DNA of 35,632 nucleotides from an uncultured Granulosicoccus sp. GTDB lineage: Bacteria > Pseudomonadota > Gammaproteobacteria > Granulosicoccales > Granulosicoccaceae. Location of the stretch: contig CALKXZ010000479.1 in assembly GCA_938003775.1 (NCBI GenBank), positions 1 through 35,632 of the forward strand, in the 5' to 3' direction. Positions within the stretch are counted from its first letter, which is position 1, and each line of letters opens with the position of its first letter. The position numbers and the translations under genes were made by a program. Below the pieces are notes generated by a model. It saw only the letters and a list, made by a program, of their open reading frames with translations. It was not told where the DNA came from and did not search any database. Below are positions 18,863 through 30,840 of this stretch, one piece after another.

Positions 18863-19516
18863 ATGACCCTTGGTGTAGTTGGCCGCAAGCTCGGCATGAC
18901 TCGCGTATTTGATGACGCAGGTGTGTCTACTCCTGTCACTGTCATTGAAGTGGCGAAGAACCGCATCACAGCCCGCAAGAACCTCGAACGCGACGGTTAC
19001 GTCAGTGTACAGGTTACGACCGGTGATAAAAAAACCAGCCAACTCAGCAAGGCCGAGGCAGGTCATTTCGCCAAAGCAGGTGTGGGAGCCGGGCGAGGCT
19101 TGTGGGAATTCCGTTTGGACGGCGAAGAGGGCAGTGAGCTGGAAGTGGGTGGTGAGTTCGGCATGGAGATGTTCGAAGCTGGTCAAAAAGTGGATGTCAC
19201 GGGTACCAGCATTGGTAAAGGGTTTGCAGGTGGTGTCAAGCGTCATAATTTCCAAATGCAAGACGCCACGCACGGTAACTCTCTATCTCACCGGGCGCCG
19301 GGTTCAATCGGCCAAAACCAAACACCAGGCCGTGTCTTCAAAGGCAAGAAAATGGCGGGTCATATGGGTGCGGTTCGGTGCACTACGCAAAACCTGCAGG
19401 TCGTTCGAATTGACGAAGGCCGCGAAGTCATTCTTATAAAAGGGGCAGTGCCCGGTGCAGATGGCAGTGATGTCATTATCAAGCCGGCTGTCAAGCAGAA
19501 GAAAGCGAAGAGCTAA
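18863..19516 (+). CDS. rplC: 50S ribosomal protein L3
   Basis: [20 protein letters not shown]...[16 protein letters not shown]...[27 protein letters not shown]. Confidence 0.99.
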   Translation: MTLGVVGRKLGMTRVFDDAGVSTPVTVIEVAKNRITARKNLERDGYVSVQVTTGDKKTSQLSKAEAGHFAKAGVGAGRGLWEFRLDGEEGSELEVGGEFGMEMFEAGQKVDVTGTSIGKGFAGGVKRHNFQMQDATHGNSLSHRAPGSIGQNQTPGRVFKGKKMAGHMGAVRCTTQNLQVVRIDEGREVILIKGAVPGADGSDVIIKPAVKQKKAKS

Positions 19517-19520
19517 GGCG

Positions 19521-20123
19521 ATGGATTTAAAAACACACAGCGGCGGATCCGTATCCGTTGCAGACTCTGTCTTCGGAGCAGAGTACAACGAAGGATTGGT
19601 TCATCAGATTGTCACCGCTTATTTGGCGGCAGCACGGGCTGGAACCTCTGCGCAGAAAACACGCTCGGAAGTGCGCGGTGGTGGTGCTAAACCATGGCGT
19701 CAGAAAGGCACGGGTCGAGCCAGGGCAGGTACGTCGCGCAGTCCTATATGGACAGGCGGCGGTGTTACTTTTGCTGCTAAAACTCGCGATTATTCTCAGA
19801 AGGTTAATAAGAAAATGTACCGCGGTGCCATCCGCTCCATTCTCTCGCACGCCGCTGCAGAGGGCCGCCTGATTGTCGTTGACAGTCTCGAGATAGCCGA
19901 CAGCAAGACCAAACTGATGAAGGCCAAAATGGCTGAGCTCGGTGTGGAGAAAGTATTGTTTCTAATGGACGATGTCAGCGAAACAATCTATCTGGCCAGC
20001 CGCAATATCCCTTATGTGCAGGTGTTGGATGTCGAGGGCGTTGACCCGGTCAGTTTGGTTCGCTTTCCGCACATTGTTGCCACTGCTGCTGCTATCAAGC
20101 AGCTTGAGGAGCGCTTCGCATGA
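19521..20123 (+). CDS. rplD: 50S ribosomal protein L4
   Basis: '[34 protein letters not shown]' is the L4 signature; start at ATG 19521 rather than the longer ORF. Confidence 0.99.
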   Translation: MDLKTHSGGSVSVADSVFGAEYNEGLVHQIVTAYLAAARAGTSAQKTRSEVRGGGAKPWRQKGTGRARAGTSRSPIWTGGGVTFAAKTRDYSQKVNKKMYRGAIRSILSHAAAEGRLIVVDSLEIADSKTKLMKAKMAELGVEKVLFLMDDVSETIYLASRNIPYVQVLDVEGVDPVSLVRFPHIVATAAAIKQLEERFA

Positions 20124-20419
20124 ACGATCAACGTCTCTACCAGGTGCTGTTAGCGCCACACGTTTCTGAAAAAACGGCTGTAGCGGCTGAAATGCAGGGT
20201 CGTCACACGTTTCGTGTGGCTAACGATGCATCCAAATTGGAAGTGCGCAAGGCGGTTGAGAAACTATTCGACGTCAGTGTACGCAGCGTGCAGATACTTA
20301 ACGTGCGTGGCAAAACCAAGCGGTTTGGCTCAGGTGAAGGCAAGCGCTCTGATTGGAAAAAGGCAATTGTTCGTCTGGCTGAAGGGCAAGACATCGACTT
20401 CATGGGTATAGAGGGTTAG
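20120..20419 (+). CDS. rplW: 50S ribosomal protein L23
   Basis: 99 aa; '[43 protein letters not shown]'; operon position. Confidence 0.98.
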   Translation: MNDQRLYQVLLAPHVSEKTAVAAEMQGRHTFRVANDASKLEVRKAVEKLFDVSVRSVQILNVRGKTKRFGSGEGKRSDWKKAIVRLAEGQDIDFMGIEG

Positions 20420-20422
20420 ATC

Positions 20423-21250
20423 ATGGCTCTGGTTAAGTCTAAACCGACGTCACCCGGCAAGCGTTTTCAGGTTCGCGTCGTTAATAAGGAGCTCTCGAAA
20501 GAGGGGCCTTACGAGCCTTTGGTTGAAAGCCTGTCCAAGTCAGGTGGGCGTAACAATAAAGGTCGAATCACAACCCGTCATGTGGGTGGTGGACACAAGC
20601 GACGCTATCGCGTCATCGACTTCAAGCGTAACAAGGACGGCGTTCCAGCCGTTGTAGAGCGTCTTGAGTATGACCCAAATCGTACCGCCAACATCGCACT
20701 GATTAAATATGCGGATGGCGAGCGTCGGTATATTCTGGCACCCAAGGGTGTAGCGGCAGGTACACCACTCATGTCCGGTCGCGAGGCACCCATCAAGGCG
20801 GGTAACTGCCTGCCATTGGCGAACATTCCGGTCGGTTCGACAGTCCATGCGATCGAACTAAAGCCAGGTCGAGGCGCGCAAGTGGCGCGCAGCGCTGGAG
20901 CGGCGGTTCAGTTAGTTGCACGCGAAGGTATGTACGCCACGCTGCGTTTACGCTCTGGTGAAATGCGCCGCGTGCAGAGTGACTGTCGCGCGACCATCGG
21001 CGAAGTGGGTAATGGTGAGCATGCGTTGCGCAAGTTGGGTAAAGCAGGTGCTACGCGCTGGCGTGGCGTTCGCCCAACGGTTCGCGGTGTTGCTATGAAC
21101 CCGGTAGACCACCCGCACGGTGGTGGTGAGGGTCGCACGTCAGGTGGTCGTCATCCGGTCAGCCCGTGGGGTACGCCTACCAAGGGTTACAAGACTCGTT
21201 CCAACAAACGCACAGACAACATGATTGTCCGTCGCCGTAGCAAGAAATAG
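20423..21250 (+). CDS. rplB: 50S ribosomal protein L2
   Basis: '[32 protein letters not shown]', '[28 protein letters not shown]'. Confidence 0.99.
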   Translation: MALVKSKPTSPGKRFQVRVVNKELSKEGPYEPLVESLSKSGGRNNKGRITTRHVGGGHKRRYRVIDFKRNKDGVPAVVERLEYDPNRTANIALIKYADGERRYILAPKGVAAGTPLMSGREAPIKAGNCLPLANIPVGSTVHAIELKPGRGAQVARSAGAAVQLVAREGMYATLRLRSGEMRRVQSDCRATIGEVGNGEHALRKLGKAGATRWRGVRPTVRGVAMNPVDHPHGGGEGRTSGGRHPVSPWGTPTKGYKTRSNKRTDNMIVRRRSKK

Positions 21251-21261
21251 GAGATAGCCAC

Positions 21262-21534
21262 GTGCCACGTTCCCTGAAAAAAGGCCCGTTCGTCGACTAT
21301 CACCTGGTGAAGAAGGTGGATGAGGCGCGCGCTTCGAATAGCAAACGCCCCATTAAAACCTGGTCGCGTCGTTCAATGATCCTGCCAGATATGGTGGGCC
21401 TGACCATCGCAGTGCACAACGGACGTGTGCATGTGCCTGTGCTGGTATCCGAAAACATGGTAGGGCACAAGCTGGGTGAGTTCGCGGCGACGCGTACTTA
21501 TAAAGGCCATGTCGCTGACAAGAAATCGAGATAG
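21262..21534 (+). CDS. rpsS: 30S ribosomal protein S19
   Basis: [19 protein letters not shown]...[26 protein letters not shown]. Confidence 0.99.
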   Translation: MPRSLKKGPFVDYHLVKKVDEARASNSKRPIKTWSRRSMILPDMVGLTIAVHNGRVHVPVLVSENMVGHKLGEFAATRTYKGHVADKKSR

Positions 21535-21536
21535 TC

Positions 21537-21875
21537 ATGCAAGTCGAATCCACATTAAAGATGGCCCGCATTTCTCCACAGAAAGTGCGTTTGGTTGCTG
21601 ATCAGATCCGTGGCTTACCGGTAGAAGGTGCTCTGGAAGTTCTGACCTTTAGCGAAAAGAAGGCCGGTGCGTTGATGAAAAAACTGGTCGACAGCGCCAT
21701 TGCCAATGCTGAACACAATGAAGGTGCTGACATTGATGAGCTGAAGGTTTCAGCAGTTCAAGTCAATGCAGGCCCTGTGATGAAACGATTACGAGCCAGA
21801 GCGAAAGGGCGCGCCAACCGAATCCTCAAGCGCACCAGCCATATTACTGTGACCGTTTCGGACGGCAGGAGCTAA
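21537..21875 (+). CDS. rplV: 50S ribosomal protein L22
   Basis: '[23 protein letters not shown]', '[29 protein letters not shown]'. Confidence 0.99.
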   Translation: MQVESTLKMARISPQKVRLVADQIRGLPVEGALEVLTFSEKKAGALMKKLVDSAIANAEHNEGADIDELKVSAVQVNAGPVMKRLRARAKGRANRILKRTSHITVTVSDGRS

Positions 21876-21878
21876 ACG

Positions 21879-22562
21879 ATGGGTCAAAAAGTACATCCAA
21901 TTGGTATTCGTCTGGGCATCTCTCAGGACTGGAACTCTACTTGGTATGCGGGCACTGAAGACTATGCCAACTACCTGAATGACGATATCAAGATACGCCA
22001 GTATCTTAAGAAAGAGCTGTCGCACGCCTCTGTCAGTCGTATCCAGATACAGCGCCCAGCCAAATCGATCATCATCACGATTCATTCGGCCCGTCCTGGT
22101 ATTGTCATTGGTAAGAAAGGTGAGGATGTTGAGCGTCTGCGTCGTGCGCTGGCACCGATGCTGGGTATCAACATCAATAACGTTAAAATCAACATTGCTG
22201 AGATTCGCAAGCCAGAGCTAGACGCACAACTGGTTGCCGAAGGTGTCGCACAGCAGCTTGAGCGTCGAGTGATGTTTCGTCGTGCCATGAAGCGCGTTCT
22301 GACCAACACCATGCGTCTGGGTGCTCAAGGCGTGAAGATAGCGGTATCAGGACGATTGAACGGCGCTGAGATTGCGCGCCGTGAGTGGTATCACGACGGT
22401 CGTGTGCCTTTGCATACACTGCGTGCTGATATCGATTACGGCGTGGCTGAGGCCCATACAACCTATGGTGTTATTGGCATCAAGGTTTGGATCTGCCACG
22501 GCGAAGTTTTTGACCTTGAAGAAAAACGCTCAAAAAGCGTTGCTAACACCGCCAGCAAGTAG
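21879..22562 (+). CDS. rpsC: 30S ribosomal protein S3
   Basis: [14 protein letters not shown]..., KH-domain '[17 protein letters not shown]'. Confidence 0.99.
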   Translation: MGQKVHPIGIRLGISQDWNSTWYAGTEDYANYLNDDIKIRQYLKKELSHASVSRIQIQRPAKSIIITIHSARPGIVIGKKGEDVERLRRALAPMLGININNVKINIAEIRKPELDAQLVAEGVAQQLERRVMFRRAMKRVLTNTMRLGAQGVKIAVSGRLNGAEIARREWYHDGRVPLHTLRADIDYGVAEAHTTYGVIGIKVWICHGEVFDLEEKRSKSVANTASK

Positions 22563-22676
22563 GCGTCACGCGTACTGGCTAACGGATCAATCAAGAGACC
22601 TGACGGGTTTAGTTTTTAGTAAAGACAAATACCTGACAAAACAACGAGTCTCAGAAGTAATCAAGAGCAACGAATC

Positions 22677-23090
22677 ATGCTTCAACCGAAACGAACGAAA
22701 TTCAGAAAGCAGCACACGGGCCGTAACCGTGGGCTTGCGCAGAACGGTAATAAGGTTAGCTTTGGCGAATACGGCCTGAAGGCCACTGACCGTGGTCGTT
22801 TGACTGCGCGTCAGATAGAATCTGCACGTCGTGCCATGACCCGCCACATTAAGCGTGGTGGGAAAATCTGGATCCGTATTTTTCCCGATACTCCGGTCAC
22901 CAAAAAACCTATCGAAGTACGGATGGGTAAAGGTAAGGGTAATGTGGAGTACTGGGTCGCTAAGATCCAACCCGGAAAAATGCTCTACGAAATGGAAGGC
23001 GTCACCGAAGAGATTGCTCGTGAGGCGTTTGCACTGGCCGCGGCCAAGTTGCCTATTGCGACCACTTTTGTTGTGAGGACTGCAGCGTAA
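22677..23090 (+). CDS. rplP: 50S ribosomal protein L16
   Basis: [21 protein letters not shown]...[26 protein letters not shown]. Confidence 0.99.
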   Translation: MLQPKRTKFRKQHTGRNRGLAQNGNKVSFGEYGLKATDRGRLTARQIESARRAMTRHIKRGGKIWIRIFPDTPVTKKPIEVRMGKGKGNVEYWVAKIQPGKMLYEMEGVTEEIAREAFALAAAKLPIATTFVVRTAA

Positions 23091-23305
23091 TGGCCACTTC
23101 TAGCAACTCAAAAGCGTCTGAGCTTGTCGGTAAGACGGTGGATGAACTCAACACCGAACTCAGCGGACTTTTTCGCGAACAGTTCAACCTGCGTATGCAG
23201 CGCGGATCAGGGCAAGACGTCAAGCCACACGATTTCAAGCGCGTGCGTCGTCAAATTGCTCGTATCAAGACCATCATTCACCAGAAGCAGTCGGCGGAGG
23301 CCTGA
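23090..23305 (+). CDS. rpmC: 50S ribosomal protein L29
   Basis: '[32 protein letters not shown]...[16 protein letters not shown]'; operon position. Confidence 0.97.
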   Translation: MATSSNSKASELVGKTVDELNTELSGLFREQFNLRMQRGSGQDVKPHDFKRVRRQIARIKTIIHQKQSAEA

Positions 23306-23307
23306 TT

Positions 23308-23589
23308 ATGAGTGACCAGAACGCATCAGGCGCGTCAGAGAACCTGACCCGAACCGTGGTTGGTCGAGTGACCAGTAATAAGATGGAGCAAACTGCCACC
23401 GTGCAGGTTGAACGTCGCATTAAGCACCCTATCTACGGCAAGTACATGCGTCGTAGTAAGAAGTATCACGTGCATGATGAAAAGAACGAGCTGAACATCG
23501 GTGATACGGTTCAGATCAAAGAGTGCCGTCCGTTGTCCAAGACCAAATCCTGGACTCTGGACAAAGTGCTGAGCGCGGCTGCCGAGTAA
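23308..23589 (+). CDS. rpsQ: 30S ribosomal protein S17
   Basis: '[41 protein letters not shown]'. Confidence 0.99.
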   Translation: MSDQNASGASENLTRTVVGRVTSNKMEQTATVQVERRIKHPIYGKYMRRSKKYHVHDEKNELNIGDTVQIKECRPLSKTKSWTLDKVLSAAAE

Positions 23590-23630
23590 GGCGTCGGCGA
23601 TCAATGCAAACAGATAAAGAGTAGCGTCCG

Positions 23631-23999
23631 ATGATTCAAATGCAAACTGTCCTGAATGTGGCAGATAACAGTGGCGCGCGCCGGGTACAGTGCATCAAGG
23701 TACTGGGCGGTTCGCATCGCCGATACGCGCGAGTGGGTGATGTCATAAAGGTCAGCGTCAAAGACGCTATCCCACGTGGCAAAGTCAAAAAAGGCGAGGT
23801 GTACAACGCAGTCGTCGTGCGCACCCGCAAGGGTATCCGTCGTGGTGATGGTTCAGCGATCCGGTTTGATGCCAACGCGGCAGTCATATTGAACGCAAAA
23901 CTTGAACCTGTCGGTACTCGAATATTCGGGCCCGTGACGCGAGAGCTGCGGACTGAAAAATTTATGAAGATCGTCTCCCTTGCACCCGAAGTGCTTTAG
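23631..23999 (+). CDS. rplN: 50S ribosomal protein L14
   Basis: [27 protein letters not shown]...[13 protein letters not shown]. Confidence 0.99.
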   Translation: MIQMQTVLNVADNSGARRVQCIKVLGGSHRRYARVGDVIKVSVKDAIPRGKVKKGEVYNAVVVRTRKGIRRGDGSAIRFDANAAVILNAKLEPVGTRIFGPVTRELRTEKFMKIVSLAPEVL

Positions 24000-24053
24000 G
24001 CGTCGGGCAACTAGCGCCAGAGAGCAGCAAAGAAGGAAAGCGGACAGAAGATT

Positions 24054-24368
24054 ATGCAACGAATAAAGAAAGGCGACGACGTTATTGTCCTCGTTGGAAA
24101 AGACAAGGGAAGGCGCGGCAAGGTCGAAGCCGTGATGGATGATCGTGTGCTTGTCGATGGTATAAACCTGGTCAAAAAGCACGCCAAGGGTAACCCGCAA
24201 ATGGGCGATCCAGGCGGCATCCAGGAAAAGGAACTGTCGATACACATCTCGAACGTGGCGCTGTTCAACCCTGATTCAAAAAAGGGTGGAAGAGTCGGTT
24301 TTCGTACTAACGACGAAGGTCAGAAAGAGCGGTTTTTCCGCGCTGACGCTTCAGCAGTGGATGGTTAA
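24054..24368 (+). CDS. rplX: 50S ribosomal protein L24
   Basis: '[25 protein letters not shown]'; operon position. Confidence 0.98.
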   Translation: MQRIKKGDDVIVLVGKDKGRRGKVEAVMDDRVLVDGINLVKKHAKGNPQMGDPGGIQEKELSIHISNVALFNPDSKKGGRVGFRTNDEGQKERFFRADASAVDG

Positions 24369-24373
24369 GGGGC

Positions 24374-24913
24374 ATGGCTAGGCTGATATCAGAGTATCGC
24401 GAGAAGATTGTTCCCCTCATGATGGAGGAGCATCAGTACCAGAGCGTCATGCAGGTGCCTCGTATTGAAAAGATCACCATTAACATGGGTCTTGGTGAAG
24501 CACTAGGCGACAAAAAAGTGCTAGAGCACGCGGTCAAGGACATGACTTCCATTGCGGGTCAGAAACCGGTCGTGACGCTGGCTCGTAAGTCTATTGCTGG
24601 GTTCAAGATTCGTGATGGGTACCCGATTGGCGCCAAGGTGACGTTGCGCCGAACACGCATGTATGAATTCCTGGATCGACTGGTTGCAGTATCTATCCCA
24701 CGTATCCGTGATTTTCGTGGCATTAGCCCCAAATCGTTCGATGGCCGGGGTAATTACAGCATGGGTGTGAAAGAGCAAATTATCTTCCCGGAAATTGACT
24801 ACGACAAGATAGACGCGGTGCGCGGCATGGATATCACCATTACCACGTCAGCTAAGAGTGATGCTGAAGCACTGTCTTTGTTGAAGAAGTTCAACTTTCC
24901 TTTCCGCACTTAG
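24374..24913 (+). CDS. rplE: 50S ribosomal protein L5
   Basis: '[31 protein letters not shown]', '[26 protein letters not shown]'. Confidence 0.99.
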   Translation: MARLISEYREKIVPLMMEEHQYQSVMQVPRIEKITINMGLGEALGDKKVLEHAVKDMTSIAGQKPVVTLARKSIAGFKIRDGYPIGAKVTLRRTRMYEFLDRLVAVSIPRIRDFRGISPKSFDGRGNYSMGVKEQIIFPEIDYDKIDAVRGMDITITTSAKSDAEALSLLKKFNFPFRT

Positions 24914-24926
24914 GAGCGCAGCACTC

Positions 24927-25232
24927 ATGGCAAAGAAATCAATGATTGCGCGTGAAAACAAGCGCACCAAACTGGTTAAGCGGCATGCTGACAAGCGGGC
25001 TGTATTGAAGCAAACCATCGCCTCTAACGACAGTACGTTTGATGAGAAAATGGATGCAGTCAATGCATTGCAGAAACTGCCGCGTGATTCGTCACCGGCG
25101 CGTCAACGAAATCGCTGTCGCATCACTGGTAGACCTCACGGTTTCTATCGCAAATTTGGTTTGAGCCGAAACAAACTTCGCGAAGCTGCTATGCGCGGCG
25201 ACGTTCCGGGTTTGGTCAAGGCGAGCTGGTAG
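24927..25232 (+). CDS. rpsN: 30S ribosomal protein S14 (101 aa, Zn-independent type)
   Basis: [19 protein letters not shown]...[41 protein letters not shown]; lacks CxxC pairs. Confidence 0.99.
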   Translation: MAKKSMIARENKRTKLVKRHADKRAVLKQTIASNDSTFDEKMDAVNALQKLPRDSSPARQRNRCRITGRPHGFYRKFGLSRNKLREAAMRGDVPGLVKASW

Positions 25233-25243
25233 GAGAATTAATC

Positions 25244-25639
25244 ATGAGTATGTCTGACCCCATAGCCGACATGCTGACCCGTATTCGTAACGGACAGCAG
25301 GCTCGTAAGGTATCGGTATCCATGCCGGCAGCGAAGTTGAAATCTAGCGTCGCTCAGGTATTGCAGGACGAAGGCTACATCGGCAGTTTTCATACGGCGG
25401 ATGAAGCAGGTAAGCCAACATTAACCGTGACATTGAAGTACTTCGATGGGCAACCTGTTATCGACAAGATCAAACGCATCAGCCGCCCCGGCCTGCGCCA
25501 ATACACCGGTGCTGGTTCCATCCCCGAAGTACTCGGCGGTTTAGGTATTGCTGTTGTGTCCACCTCACACGGGGTAATGACCGGAAAGCAGGCCCGTGCC
25601 AAAGGGTATGGCGGCGAAATCATCTGCACCGTCAGTTAA
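25244..25639 (+). CDS. rpsH: 30S ribosomal protein S8
   Basis: [18 protein letters not shown]...[28 protein letters not shown]. Start may be 25250. Confidence 0.99.
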   Translation: MSMSDPIADMLTRIRNGQQARKVSVSMPAAKLKSSVAQVLQDEGYIGSFHTADEAGKPTLTVTLKYFDGQPVIDKIKRISRPGLRQYTGAGSIPEVLGGLGIAVVSTSHGVMTGKQARAKGYGGEIICTVS

Positions 25640-25664
25640 CGACTGGCGCGAAGGAGAAACTATA

Positions 25665-26198
25665 ATGTCACGCGTAGCAAAACAACCGATCGATGTGCCC
25701 AAGGGCGTAGAGGTCACCATTAATGGCTCGTCTGTGAGTGCTAAAGGTCCCAAGGGGCAAGAGTCGGTGACTCTGCACCAGGACGTCGCTGCTCATCTGG
25801 AAGACGGGGTGCTGGGTGTGAAAGCTCAGCGCTCTGATCAGAAGTCCGTTGCCATGGCTGGGACTATGCGCTCGCTACTTAACAACCTGGTTGTGGGTGT
25901 CAGCACCGGTTTTGAAAAGAAACTGGAGCTACGCGGTGTAGGTTACCGAGCGCAAGCACAAGGCAGTAATCTGAACCTGACTTTAGGTTTTTCTCATCCG
26001 GTCGTGCACAAGGTTCCCGATGGAATAAAGGTTGAAACACCCAGCCAGACAGAAGTAGTCGTCACCGGTACTAACAAGCAGGTTGTTGGGCAAGTAGCCG
26101 CTGACATCCGCAGCTACCGTCCGCCAGAGCCCTACAAAGGCAAAGGTGTTCGGTACGTGGGCGAGTACGTTGCCATGAAAGAAGCCAAGAAGAAGTAG
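25665..26198 (+). CDS. rplF: 50S ribosomal protein L6
   Basis: [19 protein letters not shown]...[21 protein letters not shown]...[16 protein letters not shown]. Confidence 0.99.
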   Translation: MSRVAKQPIDVPKGVEVTINGSSVSAKGPKGQESVTLHQDVAAHLEDGVLGVKAQRSDQKSVAMAGTMRSLLNNLVVGVSTGFEKKLELRGVGYRAQAQGSNLNLTLGFSHPVVHKVPDGIKVETPSQTEVVVTGTNKQVVGQVAADIRSYRPPEPYKGKGVRYVGEYVAMKEAKKK

Positions 26199-26209
26199 AG
26201 ACGCTGACA

Positions 26210-26563
26210 ATGGACAAGAAAATAAATCGATTGCGTCGTGCCAAACGCACCCGCGCCAAGATCCGCCAGCTCAGTGTGCCGCGCCTAACGGTACACCGTA
26301 CACCGCGTCATATCTACGCGCAGGTTATCGATGCCGATGGTGGTCACGTGCTCGCTTCGGCGTCGACACTGGGCAAAGACTTGCGTGGTACCTTGAAAAA
26401 CGGTGGCAACGTGGATGCAGCCGTGTCGGTGGGCAAAAGCATTGCCGAGAAGGCGACAGCGGCTGGCGTGAGCCAGGTGGCGTTTGATCGCGCTGGATTT
26501 AAATACCACGGTCGCGTCAAGGCGCTGGCCGATGCAGCCCGTGAAAACGGTCTGCAATTCTAA
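26210..26563 (+). CDS. rplR: 50S ribosomal protein L18
   Basis: '[29 protein letters not shown]', '[28 protein letters not shown]'. Confidence 0.99.
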   Translation: MDKKINRLRRAKRTRAKIRQLSVPRLTVHRTPRHIYAQVIDADGGHVLASASTLGKDLRGTLKNGGNVDAAVSVGKSIAEKATAAGVSQVAFDRAGFKYHGRVKALADAARENGLQF

Positions 26564-26605
26564 TTACGGCCTTGCGGCTACAACCTTAAAGGTCGGTAAA
26601 TACCT

Positions 26606-27115
26606 ATGGCACAGAACGATTACAACCAAAGCAGCGACGGCTACATTGAAAAGCTGGTCACCATCAACCGCGTGGCTAAAGTGGTCAAAGGTGGACGTCA
26701 ATTCGGTTTCACTGCGCTAACCGTGGTCGGTGACGGCAATGGCCGAGTAGGTCTGGGCTACGGCAAAGCACGAGAGGTTCCGTTGGCTATCCAGAAAGCG
26801 ATGGAAAAGGCTCGTCGCGACATGAAAACTGTCGTCTTGAACGATGGCACATTGCAATACCCACTCAAAGGTCGGCACGGTGCTGCTCGGGTTTACATGC
26901 AACCGGCATCTGAAGGTACCGGTATCATTGCTGGTGGTGCTATGCGAGCGGTGTTTGAGGCGGTTGGTGTTCGCAACGTATTGGCTAAGATCATCGGCAC
27001 CAACAACCCCATTAACGTGGTCCGTGCAACGATCAACGGGCTAAGTACCATGCAAAGCCCGGAGTCTGTAGCAGCTAAGCGCGGCAAAACCGTGGCAGAA
27101 ATCAAGGGAGAGTAA
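26606..27115 (+). CDS. rpsE: 30S ribosomal protein S5
   Basis: '[52 protein letters not shown]'. Confidence 0.99.
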   Translation: MAQNDYNQSSDGYIEKLVTINRVAKVVKGGRQFGFTALTVVGDGNGRVGLGYGKAREVPLAIQKAMEKARRDMKTVVLNDGTLQYPLKGRHGAARVYMQPASEGTGIIAGGAMRAVFEAVGVRNVLAKIIGTNNPINVVRATINGLSTMQSPESVAAKRGKTVAEIKGE

Positions 27116-27116
27116 T

Positions 27117-27308
27117 ATGAGCGCCAAGTCTCTCAAGGTAACACTGGTCAAGAGCATGTCAGGTCGCTTAAAAAATCATCAGGCCTGTGTTCGTGGCCTC
27201 GGCTTACGACGCATGCACCAGACGGTTGAGGTGATTGATACACCCGAAAACCGCGGCATGATCAATAAAGCGTACTACATGTTGCGCGTCGAAGAACCAC
27301 AAGCCTGA
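27117..27308 (+). CDS. rpmD: 50S ribosomal protein L30
   Basis: '[55 protein letters not shown]'. Confidence 0.99.
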   Translation: MSAKSLKVTLVKSMSGRLKNHQACVRGLGLRRMHQTVEVIDTPENRGMINKAYYMLRVEEPQA

Positions 27309-27336
27309 TTAATCAGGCTATTAAAGAGCTGAACTC

Positions 27337-27783
27337 ATGAGTCTCAATAATCTGAAACCCGCAGCGGGTAGCCGCAAAATCGCCCATCGCGTCGGACGCG
27401 GTATCGGTTGCGGTAAGGGTAAAACCTGTGGTCGTGGCCATAAAGGCCAAAAGTCACGCTCTGGCGGCTGGCATAAGGTTGGGTTCGAAGGTGGACAGAT
27501 GCCCATCCAACGTCGTTTACCTAAATTCGGTTTTACGTCCCGTATGGCACGTCATTATGCGGAAGTTCGTTTGCACGAACTGGCGATGGTTGAGGGCAAT
27601 GAGGTGACTATCGCATCACTGACCGCTGCCGGAATCGTGCCGTTGCAGACTAAAACGGTCAAAGTCATCCTGTCGGGTGAAATTTCATCACCGGTTACCG
27701 TCATGGGTTGTCGCGTCACCAAAGGTGCTAAAGCAGCGATTGAAGCGGCTGGTGGTAAGGTTGCTGAGCCCGCTGTTGCCTGA
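27337..27783 (+). CDS. rplO: 50S ribosomal protein L15
   Basis: [44 protein letters not shown]. Confidence 0.99.
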   Translation: MSLNNLKPAAGSRKIAHRVGRGIGCGKGKTCGRGHKGQKSRSGGWHKVGFEGGQMPIQRRLPKFGFTSRMARHYAEVRLHELAMVEGNEVTIASLTAAGIVPLQTKTVKVILSGEISSPVTVMGCRVTKGAKAAIEAAGGKVAEPAVA

Positions 27784-27785
27784 TC

Positions 27786-29126
27786 ATGGCTGCTGACAAC
27801 AACAAGCCCGCACTGGCTGGAATCGGCGGCTCTTCCGAGCTGCGATCTCGCCTGCTTTTTGTACTGTTTGCGATGGTCATTTTCCGGATCGGATCATTCA
27901 TCACCATCCCTGGTGTTGATCCGCGAGTAATGGCAGATCTGTTCGAGCAGCAAAGCAGCGGCATTCTGGGCATGCTTAATATGTTTGGCGGCGGTGCATT
28001 GTCGCGTATGTCTTTGTTCGCATTGGGTGTCATGCCGTACATTTCCGCATCCATCATCATGCAGCTCATGACACACGTCATTCCGCAACTAGAGCAGTTG
28101 CGCAAAGAGGGTGAAAGTGGTCGACGGGTGATTACTAAGTACACGCGTTACGGCACACTCGTGCTGGCAACAGTTCAAGCAGTTGGCATTGCTATCGCGC
28201 TGCAGAATCAAGGCGCTAATGGACAGAGTGTCGTATTTCTGTCAGGACCAGGGTTCGTGCTCACCGCTGCAATAACACTGGTGACGGGCACCATGTTTTT
28301 AATGTGGCTGGGTGAACAAATTACCGAGCGTGGTATTGGCAACGGTATTTCAATCCTGATCTTTACAGGTATTGTGGCCGGATTGCCCGCTGCTATTGGT
28401 GGCACCTTGCAGCTGTCCAGAACGGGAGAATTGAGCTTCTTTGTGGTAATCCTATTGTTTGCCATGGTTTTGGCAGTGACGGCTTTCGTGGTTTTTGTAG
28501 AACGTGGGCAGCGACGCATCACAGTCAACTATGCCAAGCGCCAGCAGGGGCGGAAGATGTTCGCGGCTCAATCCAGCCATTTACCGCTGAAACTGAATAT
28601 GGCGGGCGTTATCCCCCCCATATTTGCCTCTAGCATCATCCTGTTCCCGGCAACACTGGGCGATATCGCGACCAATAACTCTAACTCGTGGCTCAACACC
28701 ATCGTGTCCACGTTGCAACCCGGTCAGCCGGTCTACATCCTTTTGTACGCCTCGGCCATAATCTTTTTCTGCTTTTTTTACACTGCACTGGTGTTCAACG
28801 CCAAAGAAACAGCGGATAATCTGAAAAAATCGGGTGCGTTTATTCCTGGCATCCGTCCGGGCGAGAAAACGGCCCGATATATCGATGGTGTTCTCACTCG
28901 TCTGACTCTCTACGGTGCGTTGTACATCACGCTCGTTTGCCTGTTGCCAGAATTTTTAATTCTGCTGTGGAATGTCCCGTTTTATTTTGGCGGAACGTCA
29001 CTGCTGATTATTGTGGTCGTGGTTATGGATTTTGTCGGACAGGCGCAGGCCCACATGATGAGCCATCAGTATGAAGGCTTGATGAAGAAGCAAGGTACCA
29101 AAGGAGCTCCAAAAGGCGCGCGCTAA
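27786..29126 (+). CDS. secY: Protein translocase subunit SecY
   Basis: 446 aa polytopic; '[29 protein letters not shown]', '[22 protein letters not shown]', '[15 protein letters not shown]'. Confidence 0.99.
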   Translation: MAADNNKPALAGIGGSSELRSRLLFVLFAMVIFRIGSFITIPGVDPRVMADLFEQQSSGILGMLNMFGGGALSRMSLFALGVMPYISASIIMQLMTHVIPQLEQLRKEGESGRRVITKYTRYGTLVLATVQAVGIAIALQNQGANGQSVVFLSGPGFVLTAAITLVTGTMFLMWLGEQITERGIGNGISILIFTGIVAGLPAAIGGTLQLSRTGELSFFVVILLFAMVLAVTAFVVFVERGQRRITVNYAKRQQGRKMFAAQSSHLPLKLNMAGVIPPIFASSIILFPATLGDIATNNSNSWLNTIVSTLQPGQPVYILLYASAIIFFCFFYTALVFNAKETADNLKKSGAFIPGIRPGEKTARYIDGVLTRLTLYGALYITLVCLLPEFLILLWNVPFYFGGTSLLIIVVVVMDFVGQAQAHMMSHQYEGLMKKQGTKGAPKGAR

Positions 29127-29169
29127 TCAAGCGTGAGTCTGTTGGATTTCTTTATTTTGGAGAAAACGT

Positions 29170-29286
29170 ATGAAAGTCAGAGCATCGGTCAAGAAGATCT
29201 GTCGCAACTGCAAGGTTGTCAGGCGTAAAGGCGTGATTCGCGTCATTTGCAACACTGACGCCCGACATAAGCAGCGTCAGGGCTAG
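29170..29286 (+). CDS. rpmJ: 50S ribosomal protein L36
   Basis: Read directly from the sequence (not in the ORF track): [38 protein letters not shown], 38 aa, Zn-binding (C+) form. Confidence 0.97.
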   Translation: MKVRASVKKICRNCKVVRRKGVIRVICNTDARHKQRQG

Positions 29287-29325
29287 TAAGACACAGAAGA
29301 TAAGAACACACAGGCGGAGAAAAGC

Positions 29326-29682
29326 ATGGCACGTATTGCCGGCATTAACATTCCGGTCCAGAAGCATACCTGGATCGCATTAACATCGATTTACGGCATC
29401 GGTCGTACTCGCGCATATCAGGTTTGCGAGGCGGCAAATGTCGCAGTCGACACCAAGGTTCGTAATCTCTCGGAAGTTGAGATTGAAAGCCTGCGTACGG
29501 AAGTTGGAAAATTTATTGTCGAGGGCGATTTACGTCGCGATGTCTCGATGAACATAAAGCGTCTGATGGATCTCGGTTGTTACCGTGGAATTCGCCATCG
29601 TCGGGGCTTACCCCTTCGTGGTCAACGTACGAAGACTAATGCGCGCACGCGTAAAGGTCCGCGTCGACCACTCAAGCGTTAA
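29326..29682 (+). CDS. rpsM: 30S ribosomal protein S13
   Basis: [30 protein letters not shown]...[25 protein letters not shown]. Confidence 0.99.
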   Translation: MARIAGINIPVQKHTWIALTSIYGIGRTRAYQVCEAANVAVDTKVRNLSEVEIESLRTEVGKFIVEGDLRRDVSMNIKRLMDLGCYRGIRHRRGLPLRGQRTKTNARTRKGPRRPLKR

Positions 29683-29693
29683 TAGAGAGACTT

Positions 29694-30074
29694 ATGGCAG
29701 CTAGTACCAAGAAAAAGGTTCGCCGTACCGTCACCGACGGTATTGCCCACATTCATGCATCGTTTAACAACACGATTGTCATGATCACAGACCGTCAGGG
29801 TAATGCCCTGTCATGGGCTACCGCAGGTGGCTCGGGTTTCCGTGGTTCACGTAAAAGTACCCCGTTTGCAGCACAGGTTGCAGCGGAGCGTGCGGGTGAG
29901 GCTGCCAAAGAATACGGATTAAAGAACATCGACGTTCACGTCAAGGGCCCAGGTCCTGGCCGTGATTCAGCCGTTCGATCGCTGAACAATGTTGGTTTCA
30001 AGATCAGCAGCATTCTAGATGTGACACCCATTCCTCATAACGGTTGCCGTCCGCCGAAAAAGCGCCGTGTGTGA
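29694..30074 (+). CDS. rpsK: 30S ribosomal protein S11
   Basis: '[46 protein letters not shown]', '[16 protein letters not shown]'. Confidence 0.99.
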   Translation: MAASTKKKVRRTVTDGIAHIHASFNNTIVMITDRQGNALSWATAGGSGFRGSRKSTPFAAQVAAERAGEAAKEYGLKNIDVHVKGPGPGRDSAVRSLNNVGFKISSILDVTPIPHNGCRPPKKRRV

Positions 30075-30118
30075 GATGAATGTGTCTATTATCGAGAACA
30101 ATCGTAGGAGTGTGAATC

Positions 30119-30739
30119 GTGGCTAGATATACAGGCCCAACGTGCAAACTGAGTCGCCGTGAGGGCACCGACCTTTATCTGAAGTCAGGTATTCGTCCGC
30201 TCGAATCTAAGTGCAACCTTGAAACTCCTCCGGGAATGCAAGGAGCTAAGCGCGGACGCCCGTCAGATTACGCTATCCAGCTGCGTGAGAAACAGAAGCT
30301 ACGCCGCATGTACGGTGTGCTTGAAAAGCAGTTTAGAAACTACTACAAGGCTGCTGCTGCTCGAAAGGGTTCAACCGGTGAGAACCTGTTGTCCATGCTG
30401 GAGCAGCGGTTAGATAATGTGGTCTACCGCATGGGTTTTGGTTCCACCCGCGCTGAAGCTCGACAATTGGTATCGCATAAGTCTGTGATGGTTGACGGCA
30501 AAATTGTCAACATCGCCTCTTATCAGATACAGCCTAATCAGGTGATCACTATTCGTGAAAAGGCTCGCAAACAGGCGCGTATCGCTGATGCGCTCGAATT
30601 GTCTCAGCAGCGTGGGCAGCCAGGCTGGATTGAAGTAGACGCCAAAAAATTTGAAGGCATGTTCAAGTCAGTTCCTGACCGTGCTGATCTGCCAGCCGAG
30701 ATCAATGAATCTCTGGTTGTGGAGTTGTACTCGAAGTAA
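30119..30739 (+). CDS. rpsD: 30S ribosomal protein S4
   Basis: [19 protein letters not shown]...[38 protein letters not shown] start. Confidence 0.99.
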   Translation: MARYTGPTCKLSRREGTDLYLKSGIRPLESKCNLETPPGMQGAKRGRPSDYAIQLREKQKLRRMYGVLEKQFRNYYKAAAARKGSTGENLLSMLEQRLDNVVYRMGFGSTRAEARQLVSHKSVMVDGKIVNIASYQIQPNQVITIREKARKQARIADALELSQQRGQPGWIEVDAKKFEGMFKSVPDRADLPAEINESLVVELYSK

Positions 30740-30840
30740 GTTGCGGGACATTTCTACCCTCGCTTACTTGTTACAACTTTAGGGCGGGACGGCATATTGC
30801 TGTCCTGCTATCACATAGGGGTTGAATTACATTGAATGCC

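Noticed and set aside
18909-19439. 176 aa forward ORF in alternate frame of rplC
   Set aside because: Fully within rplC; shadow ORF with no recognisable domain.
22372-22779. 135 aa forward ORF spanning the rpsC-rplP gap
   Set aside because: Out of frame with both ribosomal genes and overlaps both; no family resemblance.
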